A DNA stretch of 64,000 bases, from the NCBI RefSeq assembly GCF_001427105.1, contig NZ_LMGI01000002.1, forward strand, positions 62,001 through 126,000, given 5' to 3'. A program made the translations under genes and the position numbers. This document shows, piece after piece, positions 1 through 8,524 of the stretch (positions are counted from its first letter, which is position 1; the number at the start of each line of letters is the position of its first letter). Source of the stretch: Sphingopyxis sp. Root154. GTDB taxonomy: Bacteria > Pseudomonadota > Alphaproteobacteria > Sphingomonadales > Sphingomonadaceae. The notes beneath the pieces are model-generated. The model saw only the letters and a list, made by a program, of their open reading frames with translations, ran no database searches and was not told the DNA's origin.

Positions 1-594
1 AATCTCGATGCCGGCAACGTCAATATGGTGACGTGCGGCGGACAGGCGACAATCCCGATGGTCGCCGCGGTCAGCCAGGTCGCCACCGTCCATTATGCCG
101 AGATCGTCGCATCGGTCTCGTCGCGCTCGGCGGGACCCGGCACGCGCGCCAATATCGACGAATTTACCCGCACGACCGCGGGCGCGATCGAAAAGGTCGG
201 CGGCGCGGCGCAGGGCAAGGCGATCATCATCCTCAATCCCGCCGAGCCGCCGATGATCATGCGCGACACGGTCTTTACGCTGTCCGAGGGCGCCGACGAG
301 GACACGATCCGCGCGTCGGTCGAGGCCATGGTGAAGAAGGTGCAGGCTTATGTGCCCGGCTACCGCCTGAAGCAGGAGGTGCAGTTCGAGCGCTTCGGCG
401 ACAACAACAAGCTCAAGATCCCCGGGCGCGGCGAGTTCACCGGGATCAAGACGATGATCCTGCTCGAGGTCGAGGGTGCGGGCGATTACCTGCCCCCCTA
501 TTCGGGCAATCTCGACATCATGACCGCCGCCGCCAAGGCGACCGGCGAACTGCTCGCAGAGCGTATCCGCGAAGGAAAGAAGGTGGTCGCATGA
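1..594 (+). CDS. Acetaldehyde dehydrogenase (acylating), 3' part
   Basis: Oxidises acetaldehyde to acetyl-CoA with NAD+ and CoA, the last step of meta-cleavage type pathways, in the cytoplasm. The 5' end lies outside the window and 197 residues remain of a family of about 310. The open frame runs from base 1 without a start. The catalytic cysteine in the TCGGQAT motif is at fragment residue 12 (bases 34-36). The conserved dimerisation region with PGRGEFTG follows. It ends in an ATGA overlap with the aldolase, its usual channelling partner, which fixes the identity. In steroid degraders the same pair is called HsaG/HsaF; in aromatic degraders it is MhpF/MhpE or BphJ/BphI. Confidence 0.95.
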   Translation, partial: NLDAGNVNMVTCGGQATIPMVAAVSQVATVHYAEIVASVSSRSAGPGTRANIDEFTRTTAGAIEKVGGAAQGKAIIILNPAEPPMIMRDTVFTLSEGADEDTIRASVEAMVKKVQAYVPGYRLKQEVQFERFGDNNKLKIPGRGEFTGIKTMILLEVEGAGDYLPPYSGNLDIMTAAAKATGELLAERIREGKKVVA

Positions 595-1634
595 GCCGGT
601 TCAACGTGGAGGCGGGCGACAAGCTCTATATCCAGGACGTCACGCTGCGCGACGGGATGCACGCGATCCGCCATATGTATGGCATCGACGACGTGAAGGT
701 GATCGCGAAGGCGCTCGACGACGCGGGGGTTGACGCGATCGAGGTCGCGCATGGCGACGGCCTGAGCGGCGCCAGCTTCAACTATGGCTTCGGCGCGCAC
801 ACCGACTGGGAATGGCTGGAAGCGGTCGCATCGGTGCTGACGAAGTCGGTGCTCACCACGCTGATCCTGCCCGGTGTCGGCACGGTCGAGGAACTTCGCC
901 GCGCCTATGACCTCGGCGTCCGTTCGGTGCGCGTCGCGACGCATTGCACCGAGGCCGATGTGTCGAAACAGCATATCGGCATCGCGCGCGACCTTGGCAT
1001 GGATGTCGCGGGCTTCCTGATGATGAGCCATATGATCGAGCCCGAGGCGCTCGCGAACCAGGCCTTGCTGATGGAAAGCTACGGCGCCGAGTGCGTCTAT
1101 GTCACCGACAGCGGCGGCGCGCTCGACATGGACGGCGTCAAGGCACGGCTCGAAGCCTATGATCGCGTGCTGAAACCCGAAACGCAGCGCGGCATGCACG
1201 CGCACCATAATCTGTCGCTCGGTGTCGCGAACAGCATCGTCGCGGCGCAGCAAGGCGCGGTGCGCATCGACGCCTCGCTCACCGGGATGGGCGCGGGCGC
1301 GGGTAATGCGCCGCTCGAGGTCTTTGTCGCCGCCGCCGACCGCAAGGGCTGGAACCACGGCTGCGACGTCAATGCGCTGATGGACGCGGCGGAGGATCTG
1401 GTGCGTCCGCTGCAGGACCGCCCGGTCCGCGTCGACCGCGAAACACTCGCGCTAGGCTATGCGGGTGTCTACTCGAGCTTCCTGCGCCACGCCGAAAAGG
1501 CGGCCGAAACCTATGGCCTCGACACGCGCACGATCCTCGTCGAGCTCGGCCGCCGCAAGATGGTCGGCGGGCAGGAGGATATGATCGTCGACGTCGCGCT
1601 CGACATGCTGAAGGCGCGCGAGACCGCCGCATGA
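591..1634 (+). CDS. 4-hydroxy-2-oxovalerate aldolase
   Basis: Divalent-metal class II aldolase that splits 4-hydroxy-2-oxoacids into pyruvate and an aldehyde, which is channelled to the preceding dehydrogenase. The protein has 347 residues, normal for DmpG/BphI/HsaF. It shows the VTLRDG motif (R20, D21) and the metal-binding HAHHN motif near residues 203-207. The start is the ATG in the ATGA overlap with the upstream stop. A longer frame open from base 33 reads antisense-quality sequence before this point and is not used. Its own stop overlaps the next start by four bases, so the three genes form one operon. Confidence 0.96.
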   Translation: MSRFNVEAGDKLYIQDVTLRDGMHAIRHMYGIDDVKVIAKALDDAGVDAIEVAHGDGLSGASFNYGFGAHTDWEWLEAVASVLTKSVLTTLILPGVGTVEELRRAYDLGVRSVRVATHCTEADVSKQHIGIARDLGMDVAGFLMMSHMIEPEALANQALLMESYGAECVYVTDSGGALDMDGVKARLEAYDRVLKPETQRGMHAHHNLSLGVANSIVAAQQGAVRIDASLTGMGAGAGNAPLEVFVAAADRKGWNHGCDVNALMDAAEDLVRPLQDRPVRVDRETLALGYAGVYSSFLRHAEKAAETYGLDTRTILVELGRRKMVGGQEDMIVDVALDMLKARETAA

Positions 1635-3103
1635 GCGATTTCTCCACCGCTCGCCCCTTTCCTCACGAACAGGTCGAGCGCTGGGACGGCGAGACCGATG
1701 TCGCGATCGTCGGCTTCGGTGCCGCAGGCGCCTGCGCGGCAATCGAGGCGGCCGAGGCCGGCGCCGCGGTGATGCTGTTCGAGGCGGCGTCGGGCAGCGG
1801 CGGCGCCTCGGCGCTGTCAGGCGGTGAAATCTACCTCGGCGGCGGCGGCGGCACCGATGCGCAGCGCGTGGCGGGCTTTACCGACACGACTGAAGCGCTC
1901 GAAGCCTATCTGATGATGGCGGGCGGCCCCGATGCCGATGCCGCCAAGGTCGCGCTCTATGCACGCGAAAGCCTCGGCCATTATCAATGGCTCAAGGATC
2001 AGGGGATTCCATACAAAGGGACATTTCTTCCCGGCAAGATCATCGAGCCCGCCGAAGACGACACGCTGATCTGGTCGGGCAGCGAGGCGGCGTGGCCCTT
2101 TTGCGAAACCGCCGCCCCCGCGCCGCGCGGACACACGATCCAGTTCATGGGCTGGGGCGGCGGACGCAAGCTCGTCGACATATTCGAGGCGCGCGTCCGG
2201 GCATTGGGCGTCGAGGTACAATGCGATGCGCGCGTTCTGTCGCTCGTTGCAGACATACAGGGCCGCGTCACCGGTCTGGTTGTCCGCATCGACGGCCAGC
2301 CACAGTTCATTCGCGCGCGCAAGGGCGTGGTGCTGGCGACCGGCGGTTTCTGCATGAACGACGACATGCTCCGCCGCCACGCGCCGCAAACGCTGCGCCT
2401 CAGCAATCCGATCGGCGAGAATGACAATGGCTCGGGCATATTGATGGGCATGGGCGTCGGCGGCGACGCGATCCACATGGACGAATTTTTCACCACCTGC
2501 CCGTGGATCATGCCCGAAAGCCTGGTGAAGGGCATTTTCGTCAACGAACGCGGCCAGCGCTTCATCAACGAGGATTGCTATCACGGACGCGTAAGCCGGA
2601 CGATGCTCGACCAAACCGGCGACCGCGTCTTCCTGCTAGTCGACAACGCGATTTTCGCGCGGCCGCTCGACCTTGCGCGGATCGAGATCGCCGCGGTGGG
2701 TGACAGCTGGGAGGAGGTCGAACGCGAACTCGGCCTGCCCGACGCCACGCTGGCGCCCACCGTCCACACCTTCAACCGCTATGCCGCTGAAGGCCATGAT
2801 CCGATCTTCAACAAGGCGCCCGAGTGGCTGAAGGTGCTCGACGAAGGGCCGTTCGCGGCGCTGGAGCTCAATATCCGCACCAGCTTCTTTTCCTTCTTCA
2901 CGCTTGGTGGCCTCAACACCCGCCCGTCGGGCGAGGTGCTCGATCGCACCGGCCATATCGTTCCCGGCCTCTATGCCGCCGGCCGCGCCACGTCGGGCCT
3001 GCCGCGCTGGGGGCATGGCTATAGCTCGGGGCTCAGCCTCGCCGACTGCACCTTTTTCGGGCGAATGGCGGGGCGGCAGGCGGCAACGGCTACGCCCGAC
3101 TAA
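1631..3103 (+). CDS. FAD-dependent oxidoreductase, 3-ketosteroid dehydrogenase/fumarate reductase type
   Basis: 490-residue flavoprotein of the FAD_binding_2 family. The Rossmann motif VGFGAAG is at residues 27-33, a [16 protein letters not shown] loop follows, and the C-terminal FAD-binding segment with [11 protein letters not shown] and YSSGLSLAD is near residues 443-470. This family includes 3-ketosteroid delta1-dehydrogenase and related ring-dehydrogenating enzymes. Translational coupling (ATGA overlap at 1631) to the HsaG/HsaF-type pair supports a catabolic role, possibly on a steroid-like ring. The exact substrate cannot be read from sequence. There is no signal peptide. Confidence 0.85.
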   Translation: MSDFSTARPFPHEQVERWDGETDVAIVGFGAAGACAAIEAAEAGAAVMLFEAASGSGGASALSGGEIYLGGGGGTDAQRVAGFTDTTEALEAYLMMAGGPDADAAKVALYARESLGHYQWLKDQGIPYKGTFLPGKIIEPAEDDTLIWSGSEAAWPFCETAAPAPRGHTIQFMGWGGGRKLVDIFEARVRALGVEVQCDARVLSLVADIQGRVTGLVVRIDGQPQFIRARKGVVLATGGFCMNDDMLRRHAPQTLRLSNPIGENDNGSGILMGMGVGGDAIHMDEFFTTCPWIMPESLVKGIFVNERGQRFINEDCYHGRVSRTMLDQTGDRVFLLVDNAIFARPLDLARIEIAAVGDSWEEVERELGLPDATLAPTVHTFNRYAAEGHDPIFNKAPEWLKVLDEGPFAALELNIRTSFFSFFTLGGLNTRPSGEVLDRTGHIVPGLYAAGRATSGLPRWGHGYSSGLSLADCTFFGRMAGRQAATATPD

Positions 3104-3972
3104 TAGACGATCGCGGGGTTCGGTTCGCGCGGGCTGCCGAGCATCTCGCGGTGCGAGGGCGGCGTCTTGCCGCGGTCTGTGATGCCATAGCGTCCCGCAA
3201 TCTCGGCGCCGATAACGGTGTGCCCCGACAGCTCGTCGCCGTTGGGGTCGCCGGCGATTGCATGGATGATATGCCCGGTGAACTGCGGCATCTCGGCCAT
3301 CGCCATGAAGCCTTCATATTGCTCCTTGTGCACCTCGGCCGCGCCCAGCGCACGCTCGGTGATCTGCGGCCCCAGCCAGATCGAGACGGTGCGGACGCCA
3401 TGCGGTTTGAAATCGACCGCCATATCGTGCGCGAACTTGTCAACGCCCGCCTTTTGCGCGCCATAGGCCGCGCCGTGCATGTAGCAGCTCGCGCCGAAGG
3501 AGGAGGTGAAAGCGATCAATCCCGATTTTTGCTCAACCATCATCGCGGCAGCGTGCCAGCTCGCGACGTAGGCCGAGCGCAATCCGACGTTGAGGATTTC
3601 CACCGCTTCCAGCTCCTTTTCCCAGAAGGGCGCGGGGGTTATAAGTTGGTGATGGATATAGGTGGCGTTGTTCACAAGGATATCGAGCCGCCCCGCATCC
3701 TTACGCACCCGTTCGAAAAGCGCTGTGACCTGCGCATCGTCGGCGTGATCGCAGGCGACCGCAATGCCATTGCCGCCCGCGGCCGTCACCGCCTCGGCGG
3801 TTTCATGGATGGTTCCCGCCAGCGGAGCACCATCCCACCCCTTCGCATCGCTGCCATCGCTGCTGCGGCCGGTGACATAAACGGTCATCCCCTTTTCGCC
3901 GAGACCGATCGCGATGCCCTTACCCGCGCCGCGGCTGGCGCCCGTCACGACGGCGATTGCCGGATTTGTCAT
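3100..3972 (-). CDS. SDR family oxidoreductase
   Basis: 290-residue short-chain dehydrogenase with the cofactor motif TGASRGAG at residues 10-17, NNAT at 101-104 in place of the usual NNAG, and a YxxxK catalytic pair at Y170 and K174 after serines 157-158. The start ATG at 3972 begins directly before the Rossmann fold; the frame is open further upstream but that part overlaps the monooxygenase. It lies 26 bases downstream of the monooxygenase stop and is probably cotranscribed with it. Its TAG stop overlaps the TAA stop of the convergent flavoprotein gene. Substrate unknown; likely an alcohol/ketone step in the same catabolic route. Confidence 0.9.
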   Translation of the reverse strand: MTNPAIAVVTGASRGAGKGIAIGLGEKGMTVYVTGRSSDGSDAKGWDGAPLAGTIHETAEAVTAAGGNGIAVACDHADDAQVTALFERVRKDAGRLDILVNNATYIHHQLITPAPFWEKELEAVEILNVGLRSAYVASWHAAAMMVEQKSGLIAFTSSFGASCYMHGAAYGAQKAGVDKFAHDMAVDFKPHGVRTVSIWLGPQITERALGAAEVHKEQYEGFMAMAEMPQFTGHIIHAIAGDPNGDELSGHTVIGAEIAGRYGITDRGKTPPSHREMLGSPREPNPAIVY

Positions 3973-3998
3973 GTCACTCTCCCGATCGGGCCTCGCCT

Positions 3999-5489
3999 TC
4001 AGGCGGCGACCTCGGCCTTCACCATTTCGAAATCGTCGAAGTCGGGCTTCGCCATCACTTCGGCAAAGCGGCCATAGCTCCACGGCCAGGTCATCGGGAC
4101 GCCATCCTTGCCGAGATACCAGCTCGAACAGCCCGAGGCGAAGATCGTGCCTTTTGCGGCCGCGATGCGCGCGTCTTCATAGCGCGCCATGGCATCGGCG
4201 CTCACCGAAATCTCGTCGCATTCGCCCGTCGCCACCTTGTCGAGCAGCTGTTCGACATAACCCCACTGGCGTTCGGCGACATCGATGAGCGAGAAGTTGC
4301 CGACCGGGCCGGTCGGCCCGTTGAGGAAGAGAAAGTTGGGGAAATCGGGAAGCGAGATCGCATTATAGGCGGTCGCATGCTTGCGCCAAACATCGTCGAG
4401 CGCGACGCCGCCACGTCCAGTGACGACGGCGGGGCGGATGAAGCGGTCGCTGTGGAACCCAGTCGCGAGAATGATGAGATCGAGTTCGTGCAGCACGCCA
4501 TCCCTGGTTCGGATACCCTCGGGCTCGATCCGGTCGATCCCGCCTACGACAATGTCGACATCATGCTCCTGTACCACCCGATAATAGTCGGGCGAAAAGA
4601 TCAGCCGCTTGCACGCGGCGCGATAGTCGGGGCGCAGCTTTTCGCGCAGCACCGGATCGGTGACGCCCTGTTCGAGATAGCCGAGCACCATCGCTTCGAT
4701 GATCTGCATTTCCTCTGAATCGGGCTTGATGATGCCTTCGGTGAAGCGCAGCACATTGGCGAGATATTCGGGGTCGTAGCGGATCGCGTCGATCAGCGCC
4801 GGGTCGCGGCGAAAGGCTTCGCGCTGCGCTTCGTCATAAGGCTCGTTGAGCACGGGCATGATCCATTGCGGCGAGCGCTGAAAATGGCTGAGCTTGCCGG
4901 CGCGGCCACCAAGCGCCGAGATCAGCTGCACCCCTGTCGACCCGTTGCCGACCACACCGATGCGCCGCCCGTCGAGCGGGATCGATTCATCCCAGCGCGC
5001 GCTGTGGGCGACGGTTCCGGCGAAGTCGTCCAGCCCCGCAATGTCCGGCATGCGTGGATGATGAAGAACGCCGGTCGCGGTGATGACGATATCGGCCTCG
5101 CACGTCATTCCCGCTTTGGTCGCGATCCGCCAGGCGCCCTCGGCATAGACGCAGCTTTCGACCTCCTGCCCGAAATGCGCAATGTCGCGCAGGCTGTAGT
5201 CGGCGGTCACACGCTCGAAATAATCCTGAATCTCATGCCCCGGAGCGAGATAGCTGCTCCATTCGGCATTGGGCGCGAAGCTGTAGGTATAGGCGTGCGC
5301 GGGAACGTCGCAATTAAGCCCCGGATAGCGGTTTTCGCGCCAGGTGCCGCCGACGGTCTGCGCCTTTTCGAGCAGCGTGACGTTGCGATAGCCCGACTCA
5401 CGCAGGCGGATCGCCGCCAATATCCCCGACATGCCGGCACCGATGACGACATATCGCAGGTCCAGATTGCGCTCCACTATCCACTCCAT
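3999..5489 (-). CDS. Flavin-containing Baeyer-Villiger type monooxygenase
   Basis: 496-residue NAD(P)H-dependent flavoprotein monooxygenase that inserts oxygen next to a ketone. It carries an FAD Rossmann motif GAGMSG (residues 17-22), the Baeyer-Villiger fingerprint FxGxxxHxxxWD (F156, G158, H162, W166, D167) and a second, NADPH-binding GNGSTG (181-186). The length is normal for the cyclohexanone/4-hydroxyacetophenone monooxygenase group. It is followed by an SDR, a common pairing for alcohol-ketone-ester conversions. The location opposite a KstD-like gene suggests a ring or side-chain cleavage role; the substrate is an inference. Confidence 0.93.
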   Translation of the reverse strand: MEWIVERNLDLRYVVIGAGMSGILAAIRLRESGYRNVTLLEKAQTVGGTWRENRYPGLNCDVPAHAYTYSFAPNAEWSSYLAPGHEIQDYFERVTADYSLRDIAHFGQEVESCVYAEGAWRIATKAGMTCEADIVITATGVLHHPRMPDIAGLDDFAGTVAHSARWDESIPLDGRRIGVVGNGSTGVQLISALGGRAGKLSHFQRSPQWIMPVLNEPYDEAQREAFRRDPALIDAIRYDPEYLANVLRFTEGIIKPDSEEMQIIEAMVLGYLEQGVTDPVLREKLRPDYRAACKRLIFSPDYYRVVQEHDVDIVVGGIDRIEPEGIRTRDGVLHELDLIILATGFHSDRFIRPAVVTGRGGVALDDVWRKHATAYNAISLPDFPNFLFLNGPTGPVGNFSLIDVAERQWGYVEQLLDKVATGECDEISVSADAMARYEDARIAAAKGTIFASGCSSWYLGKDGVPMTWPWSYGRFAEVMAKPDFDDFEMVKAEVAA

Positions 5490-5497
5490 TTTCCCGT

Positions 5498-5803
5498 TTG
5501 CTCTTGCTCCTTTCCCTAGGTCCGCTGCCGAACGCTCACATCACTCAAACGGACGAGATCGGTAATTGCCCATCAGGCTCGTGCGACTACTGGATCCTCC
5601 AGCTGGCAGCCGATTATTCGGTGGCGCTGGTCGGCACGCCCGACCGAGCGCATCTCTGGCTCATTTCCCGCACCGCCGCGCTGCCGACCGATATCGTCAA
5701 AAATTATCTCGCGGTCGCCAAGTCGCAGGGCTTCGACCTCGACGAGCTGATTACGCCGCGGCAATCGGGGCAGATAGTGCCCGACGCGGCCTTCGCAGAC
5801 TAG
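5498..5803 (+). pseudogene. Truncated lipocalin (Blc type), C-terminal remnant
   Basis: From about base 5580 the frame encodes the second half of a bacterial lipocalin: the DYWILQL strand, ALVGTPDRAHLWLISRT and the terminal helix KSQGFDLDELI. Bacterial lipocalins have about 160-190 residues, and the N-terminal half, with the GxW motif and lipoprotein signal, is missing. The preceding roughly 28 codons do not resemble a lipocalin. The break lies within 90 bases of the monooxygenase start, suggesting that a deletion or rearrangement joined the two. The remnant may still be translated but is unlikely to bind lipid. Confidence 0.75.
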
Positions 5804-5863
5804 CGGTTCGCAACCGCACCCCGCCGGGATGCGTTTCCGAACCTCGCAAAGAAAGGATCATCC

Positions 5864-6268
5864 GTGCGCCATTTCATCTTGCTCATTGCCTCCTCGGCCC
5901 TGCTTGCGGCCTGCTCGGACCCGAACGAAGCTGCGGAAGACAAGCTCGAGAAGTCCGCGGAAACGAGCGCGACCGTCGCGGGACCCGTGCCGGCCGCGCT
6001 GGGTCTTAGCGAAGCCCAGCTTCTCGATGCCGACCTTGTCGCCGCTGACGGCACCGACCTCGGTGACGTGGCCAAGGTCCTTCGCGGCCCCGGTGGCAAG
6101 GTCGATCGCCTTCTCGTCGAGATTGAAGGCACCAATCCCGACCGCTATGTCCATGTCCCGATCCTCGGATTGAAGACACGCGTCCAAGGCGGTGATACCG
6201 ACCTCGAAAGCACGATGACGAGAGCCGAGCTGGCCGCCTTGCCCGCGGTGGCCCTGCCGGCGCCGTAA
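5864..6268 (+). CDS. PRC-barrel-like lipoprotein
   Basis: 134-residue envelope protein. It has a lipoprotein signal with lipobox LLAAC (Cys17), an acidic linker, then a PRC-barrel-like segment from about residue 48 (LLDADLVAADGTDLGDVAKV) to the end. PRC-barrels are small beta domains found in stress and RNA-processing proteins; here the domain would sit in the periplasm or outer-membrane leaflet. The start is GTG at 5864, seven bases after a GAAAGGA ribosome-binding site. Role unknown. The next gene follows after six bases and is probably cotranscribed. Confidence 0.8.
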   Translation: MRHFILLIASSALLAACSDPNEAAEDKLEKSAETSATVAGPVPAALGLSEAQLLDADLVAADGTDLGDVAKVLRGPGGKVDRLLVEIEGTNPDRYVHVPILGLKTRVQGGDTDLESTMTRAELAALPAVALPAP

Positions 6269-6274
6269 CGCATC

Positions 6275-6604
6275 GTGGAGACCTATCCCGAGACACCCGA
6301 CGGGCGTTATTTCGTCGTTCGGGGCCGGCTCTGGCGGTTGTCGGACCCGCGCCTCAGCGATGGCGAGCGGGAGCGGCTTGTCGACCGGCTCATGACCGCG
6401 CGCCGCGCGGTCGCAGCGGCGAAGATGTCCGACGACAAGCTTGCGATGCGAAAGGCCCGCGTCGGGGTCGACGAGGGCAAGCGGTTGCTCGGCGAGCGGG
6501 GACCGGTTTGGTGGGACGACGGCGCACCCGACTACAACCGTCACATGGCCCGCAACACGCCCTACGCCGATTGGTTCGCCGCGCAGTCCGGCGCATCCGC
6601 CTGA
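6275..6604 (+). CDS. Conserved hypothetical protein
   Basis: 109 residues, soluble and charged, with no signal peptide. The C-terminal block RGPVWWDDGAPDYNRHM followed by NTPYADW is very characteristic and, as far as I recall, conserved in proteobacterial proteins of unknown function. The centre is an Arg/Ala-rich helical segment. The GTG start at 6275 comes six bases after the PRC-barrel gene stop, implying an operon. I cannot assign an activity. Confidence 0.8.
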   Translation: METYPETPDGRYFVVRGRLWRLSDPRLSDGERERLVDRLMTARRAVAAAKMSDDKLAMRKARVGVDEGKRLLGERGPVWWDDGAPDYNRHMARNTPYADWFAAQSGASA

Positions 6605-6754
6605 CCGCCCCGCCCGCCTCCGTGGGCTCGCATCGTCGCAATCATGAAAATCGGTATAACGCAGGTTAAGTTCGGTGCCGAGCCTGGAACATCGGCTTCG
6701 GCGGCTCGTCTCTTCCATGCCCACCCCCGGGCAATCAGGTGAGAGGAAGCCAAA

Positions 6755-6907
6755 ATGGCTCAAGATAACAAAGGTTCGTCAAGCGGCGGCAAGCAGCAGG
6801 GCGGCGCATCCGACAAGAGCAGCCAGCAGCAGCAGAAGGACGGCGGCGGTACCCAGCAGGGCGGCGCCAAACAGTCGGACAAGAAGGACGGCAGCAAGAA
6901 AAGCTGA
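6755..6907 (+). CDS. Small Gln/Gly/Lys-rich protein, 50 residues
   Basis: The ATG at 6755 follows a GAGAGGAAG ribosome-binding site. The 50-residue product starts MAQDNKGSSSGGKQQGG and consists almost entirely of Gln, Gly, Ser, Lys and Asp, with two KQQGGA/TQQGGA repeats. It is predicted to be disordered and hydrophilic, reminiscent of small stress-induced hydrophilins. A strong terminator follows 19 bases after the stop, which supports it being a real transcription unit. Function unknown. Confidence 0.7.
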   Translation: MAQDNKGSSSGGKQQGGASDKSSQQQQKDGGGTQQGGAKQSDKKDGSKKS

Positions 6908-6925
6908 CTCGGACGAGTATCCTGA

Positions 6926-6957
6926 ACGGGCCGTGATCTCCTTCGCGGCCCGTTTTT
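6926..6957 (+). terminator. Rho-independent terminator after the 50-residue gene
   Basis: ACGGGCCG (6926-6933) pairs with CGGCCCGT (6946-6953), followed by a T run. Confidence 0.9.
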
Positions 6958-7050
6958 ACGACGTCGGCGGCAACGCGGGCGCGAGCTGAGATAACACTAC
7001 CCTATCCTAATGCGCGGCATGCGGCTCGGCCCCGGACAAGCGCGGCAGGT

Positions 7051-7236
7051 CTATTCGGGCGTGCGGATGCAGGGTTCGAGCGTCCGAAACAGATCGGCCG
7101 CGTCGAAGGCGCGTGCATTGCCTACCGGTCTCTGACCGCGCGGCATGACGATTTCTGCGCTCGCGTCATAGCGGTCGATCGTGCGAACATCGAAGTCGTC
7201 GCCGAAGAAGCGCCCGCCGTTCCAGGGGCCCGCCGA
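7051..7236 (-). pseudogene. C-terminal remnant of an unidentified protein
   Basis: The minus strand is open for 61 codons directly after, and in the same frame as, the TGA stop of the glycine-zipper gene, ending in TAG at 7051. The peptide contains GPWNGGRFFGDDFDVRTIDR and AEIVMPRGQRPVGNARAFDA, which reads like the conserved end of a real protein rather than random frame. No start codon or ribosome-binding site is found. It could be the decayed 3' end of a gene whose 5' part was lost, or readthrough extension of the upstream gene. The family is not recognised. Confidence 0.45.
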
Positions 7237-8198
7237 TCAGTTGGGACTGATGCGCAGGCGAAGATTGACGCGATCGACCCGCGCCTGAAGGGCGGTTTCG
7301 TCACGCGCCGACAAATTGCCCATGCGGTCGTGGCGCATCTTTTTCTCGTCGCCCCGGATGGCCATCAAATCGCGCCGAACGCTTGCTGCAGTACGCGCAT
7401 CGAGCCGGCGATCCGACCGGGCCGTGCGGACATATTGGTCGAGGTCCGAAAGCTGCGTCACGATCGGGCGGCCTGTACCGTAGCCGCCACCGATGACCGA
7501 AGCGCCGCCCGTGCCGGCATTATTCTGGCTGCGGCCGTCGTAATAGCCCGTCGCAGCGCCCGCAATCCAGCGGCCATTATCATAATATCCTGGCTGCGGG
7601 TCGGCGACCCAATTGCCCTTCGCATCGCGGCGGCTGCTCGATCCCGTATCGGTGCCGGTGACCCACCGCCCGCGATTGTCGTAGCGTCCGCTCTTCGAGC
7701 CTGTGACCCATTTTTCGTTGCGGTCGAAATAGCCATTCGCCGATGCGGGCACCCATTCGCCGTCCGAGCGATAATCGCCCTCGCCGCGGTTGGATCCGCT
7801 GTAGGTGACCCAGCGTCCATCGTCGCCATAACGGCCGTTGGGCGGACCTTCGACCCAGCTGCCTTCGCGATCATAATAGCCGCGCGCTTCATTTGAACCG
7901 ATCCCCGAGGCGTGCCAGCGGCCTTCCTGATCATAATAGCCATAAGCGTCGCGGCAATCGCGGCCGGGCTTAGCAACCTGGTCGGCGACGATCGCGCCGC
8001 CCACGGCGCCGATCACAGTACCGAGACGCTTGTCGCCCTTTCCGGCGACAACATTGCCGAGCACGCCGCCGGCCGCGGCGCCGCCGACGGTCGCGACGAC
8101 ACGCGTCGAGCGCTGCTGCTCGCAAGTCGTCTGCGACTGGGTGCGCGCCGAAACGGCCGACGGCACAAGGCGATTGCGGCGATACTCGCCGCGAACAT
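7237..8198 (-). pseudogene. Glycine-zipper 2TM repeat protein with apparent N-terminal frameshift
   Basis: From a GTG at 8166 the frame gives 309 residues: ARTQSQTTCEQQ, a glycine-zipper segment (GGAAAGGVLGNVVAGKGDKR...GAVGGAIVADQ), then repeats of the type GYYDxxGRWV with G/Y/D/W, and a basic C-terminal helical region. The segment just before, VPSAVSA, is the end of a Sec signal peptide. Its hydrophobic start, MFAASIAAIAL from the ATG at 8198, lies in another frame. One extra base near 8167 would join them. A better-placed ATG at 8210, with AGGAG eight bases upstream, is in that same hydrophobic frame but runs into TAA after three codons. The gene may be damaged, or the sequence may carry an error. 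Envelope role expected for the family. Confidence 0.65.
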
Positions 8199-8365
8199 TT
8201 AGTTACGCATGGGGGAAGCTCCTGGAACTGGCGGTAGCCGTTCTTACAAATTCAACCATCAACTCAGGTCGTTGTTCAAAATATTTGAAAATACTTTATT
8301 TTCTTCTTGCCCTATTCAGCAATATGTGTCGTTCGCACAGGCACATAGCCCCTCTGGACATGGAC

Positions 8366-8391
8366 AAAAAGGGCCCGCCGAAGCGGACTTT
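8366..8391 (-). terminator. Terminator downstream of the MFS gene
   Basis: Read on the minus strand, GTCCGC-TTCG-GCGGGC forms a UUCG-capped hairpin (8373-8388) followed by CC and a five-T run at 8366-8370. It lies in the 326-base gap 8199-8524, which also carries one of the dispersed repeats (8494-8527) and nothing else recognised. Confidence 0.75.
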
Positions 8392-8524
8392 TCTTGCTGC
8401 AATCTGGTGCCCGGGCGTCATCGCAGACATGAGCCAAACACGCCGCGGGGGGCGACCGATTGCGCACGACCAATCTGCCTGGCTTTCAGTAGATTAGAGG
8501 CCGCTATTGGTCGGGACGCTGTCT

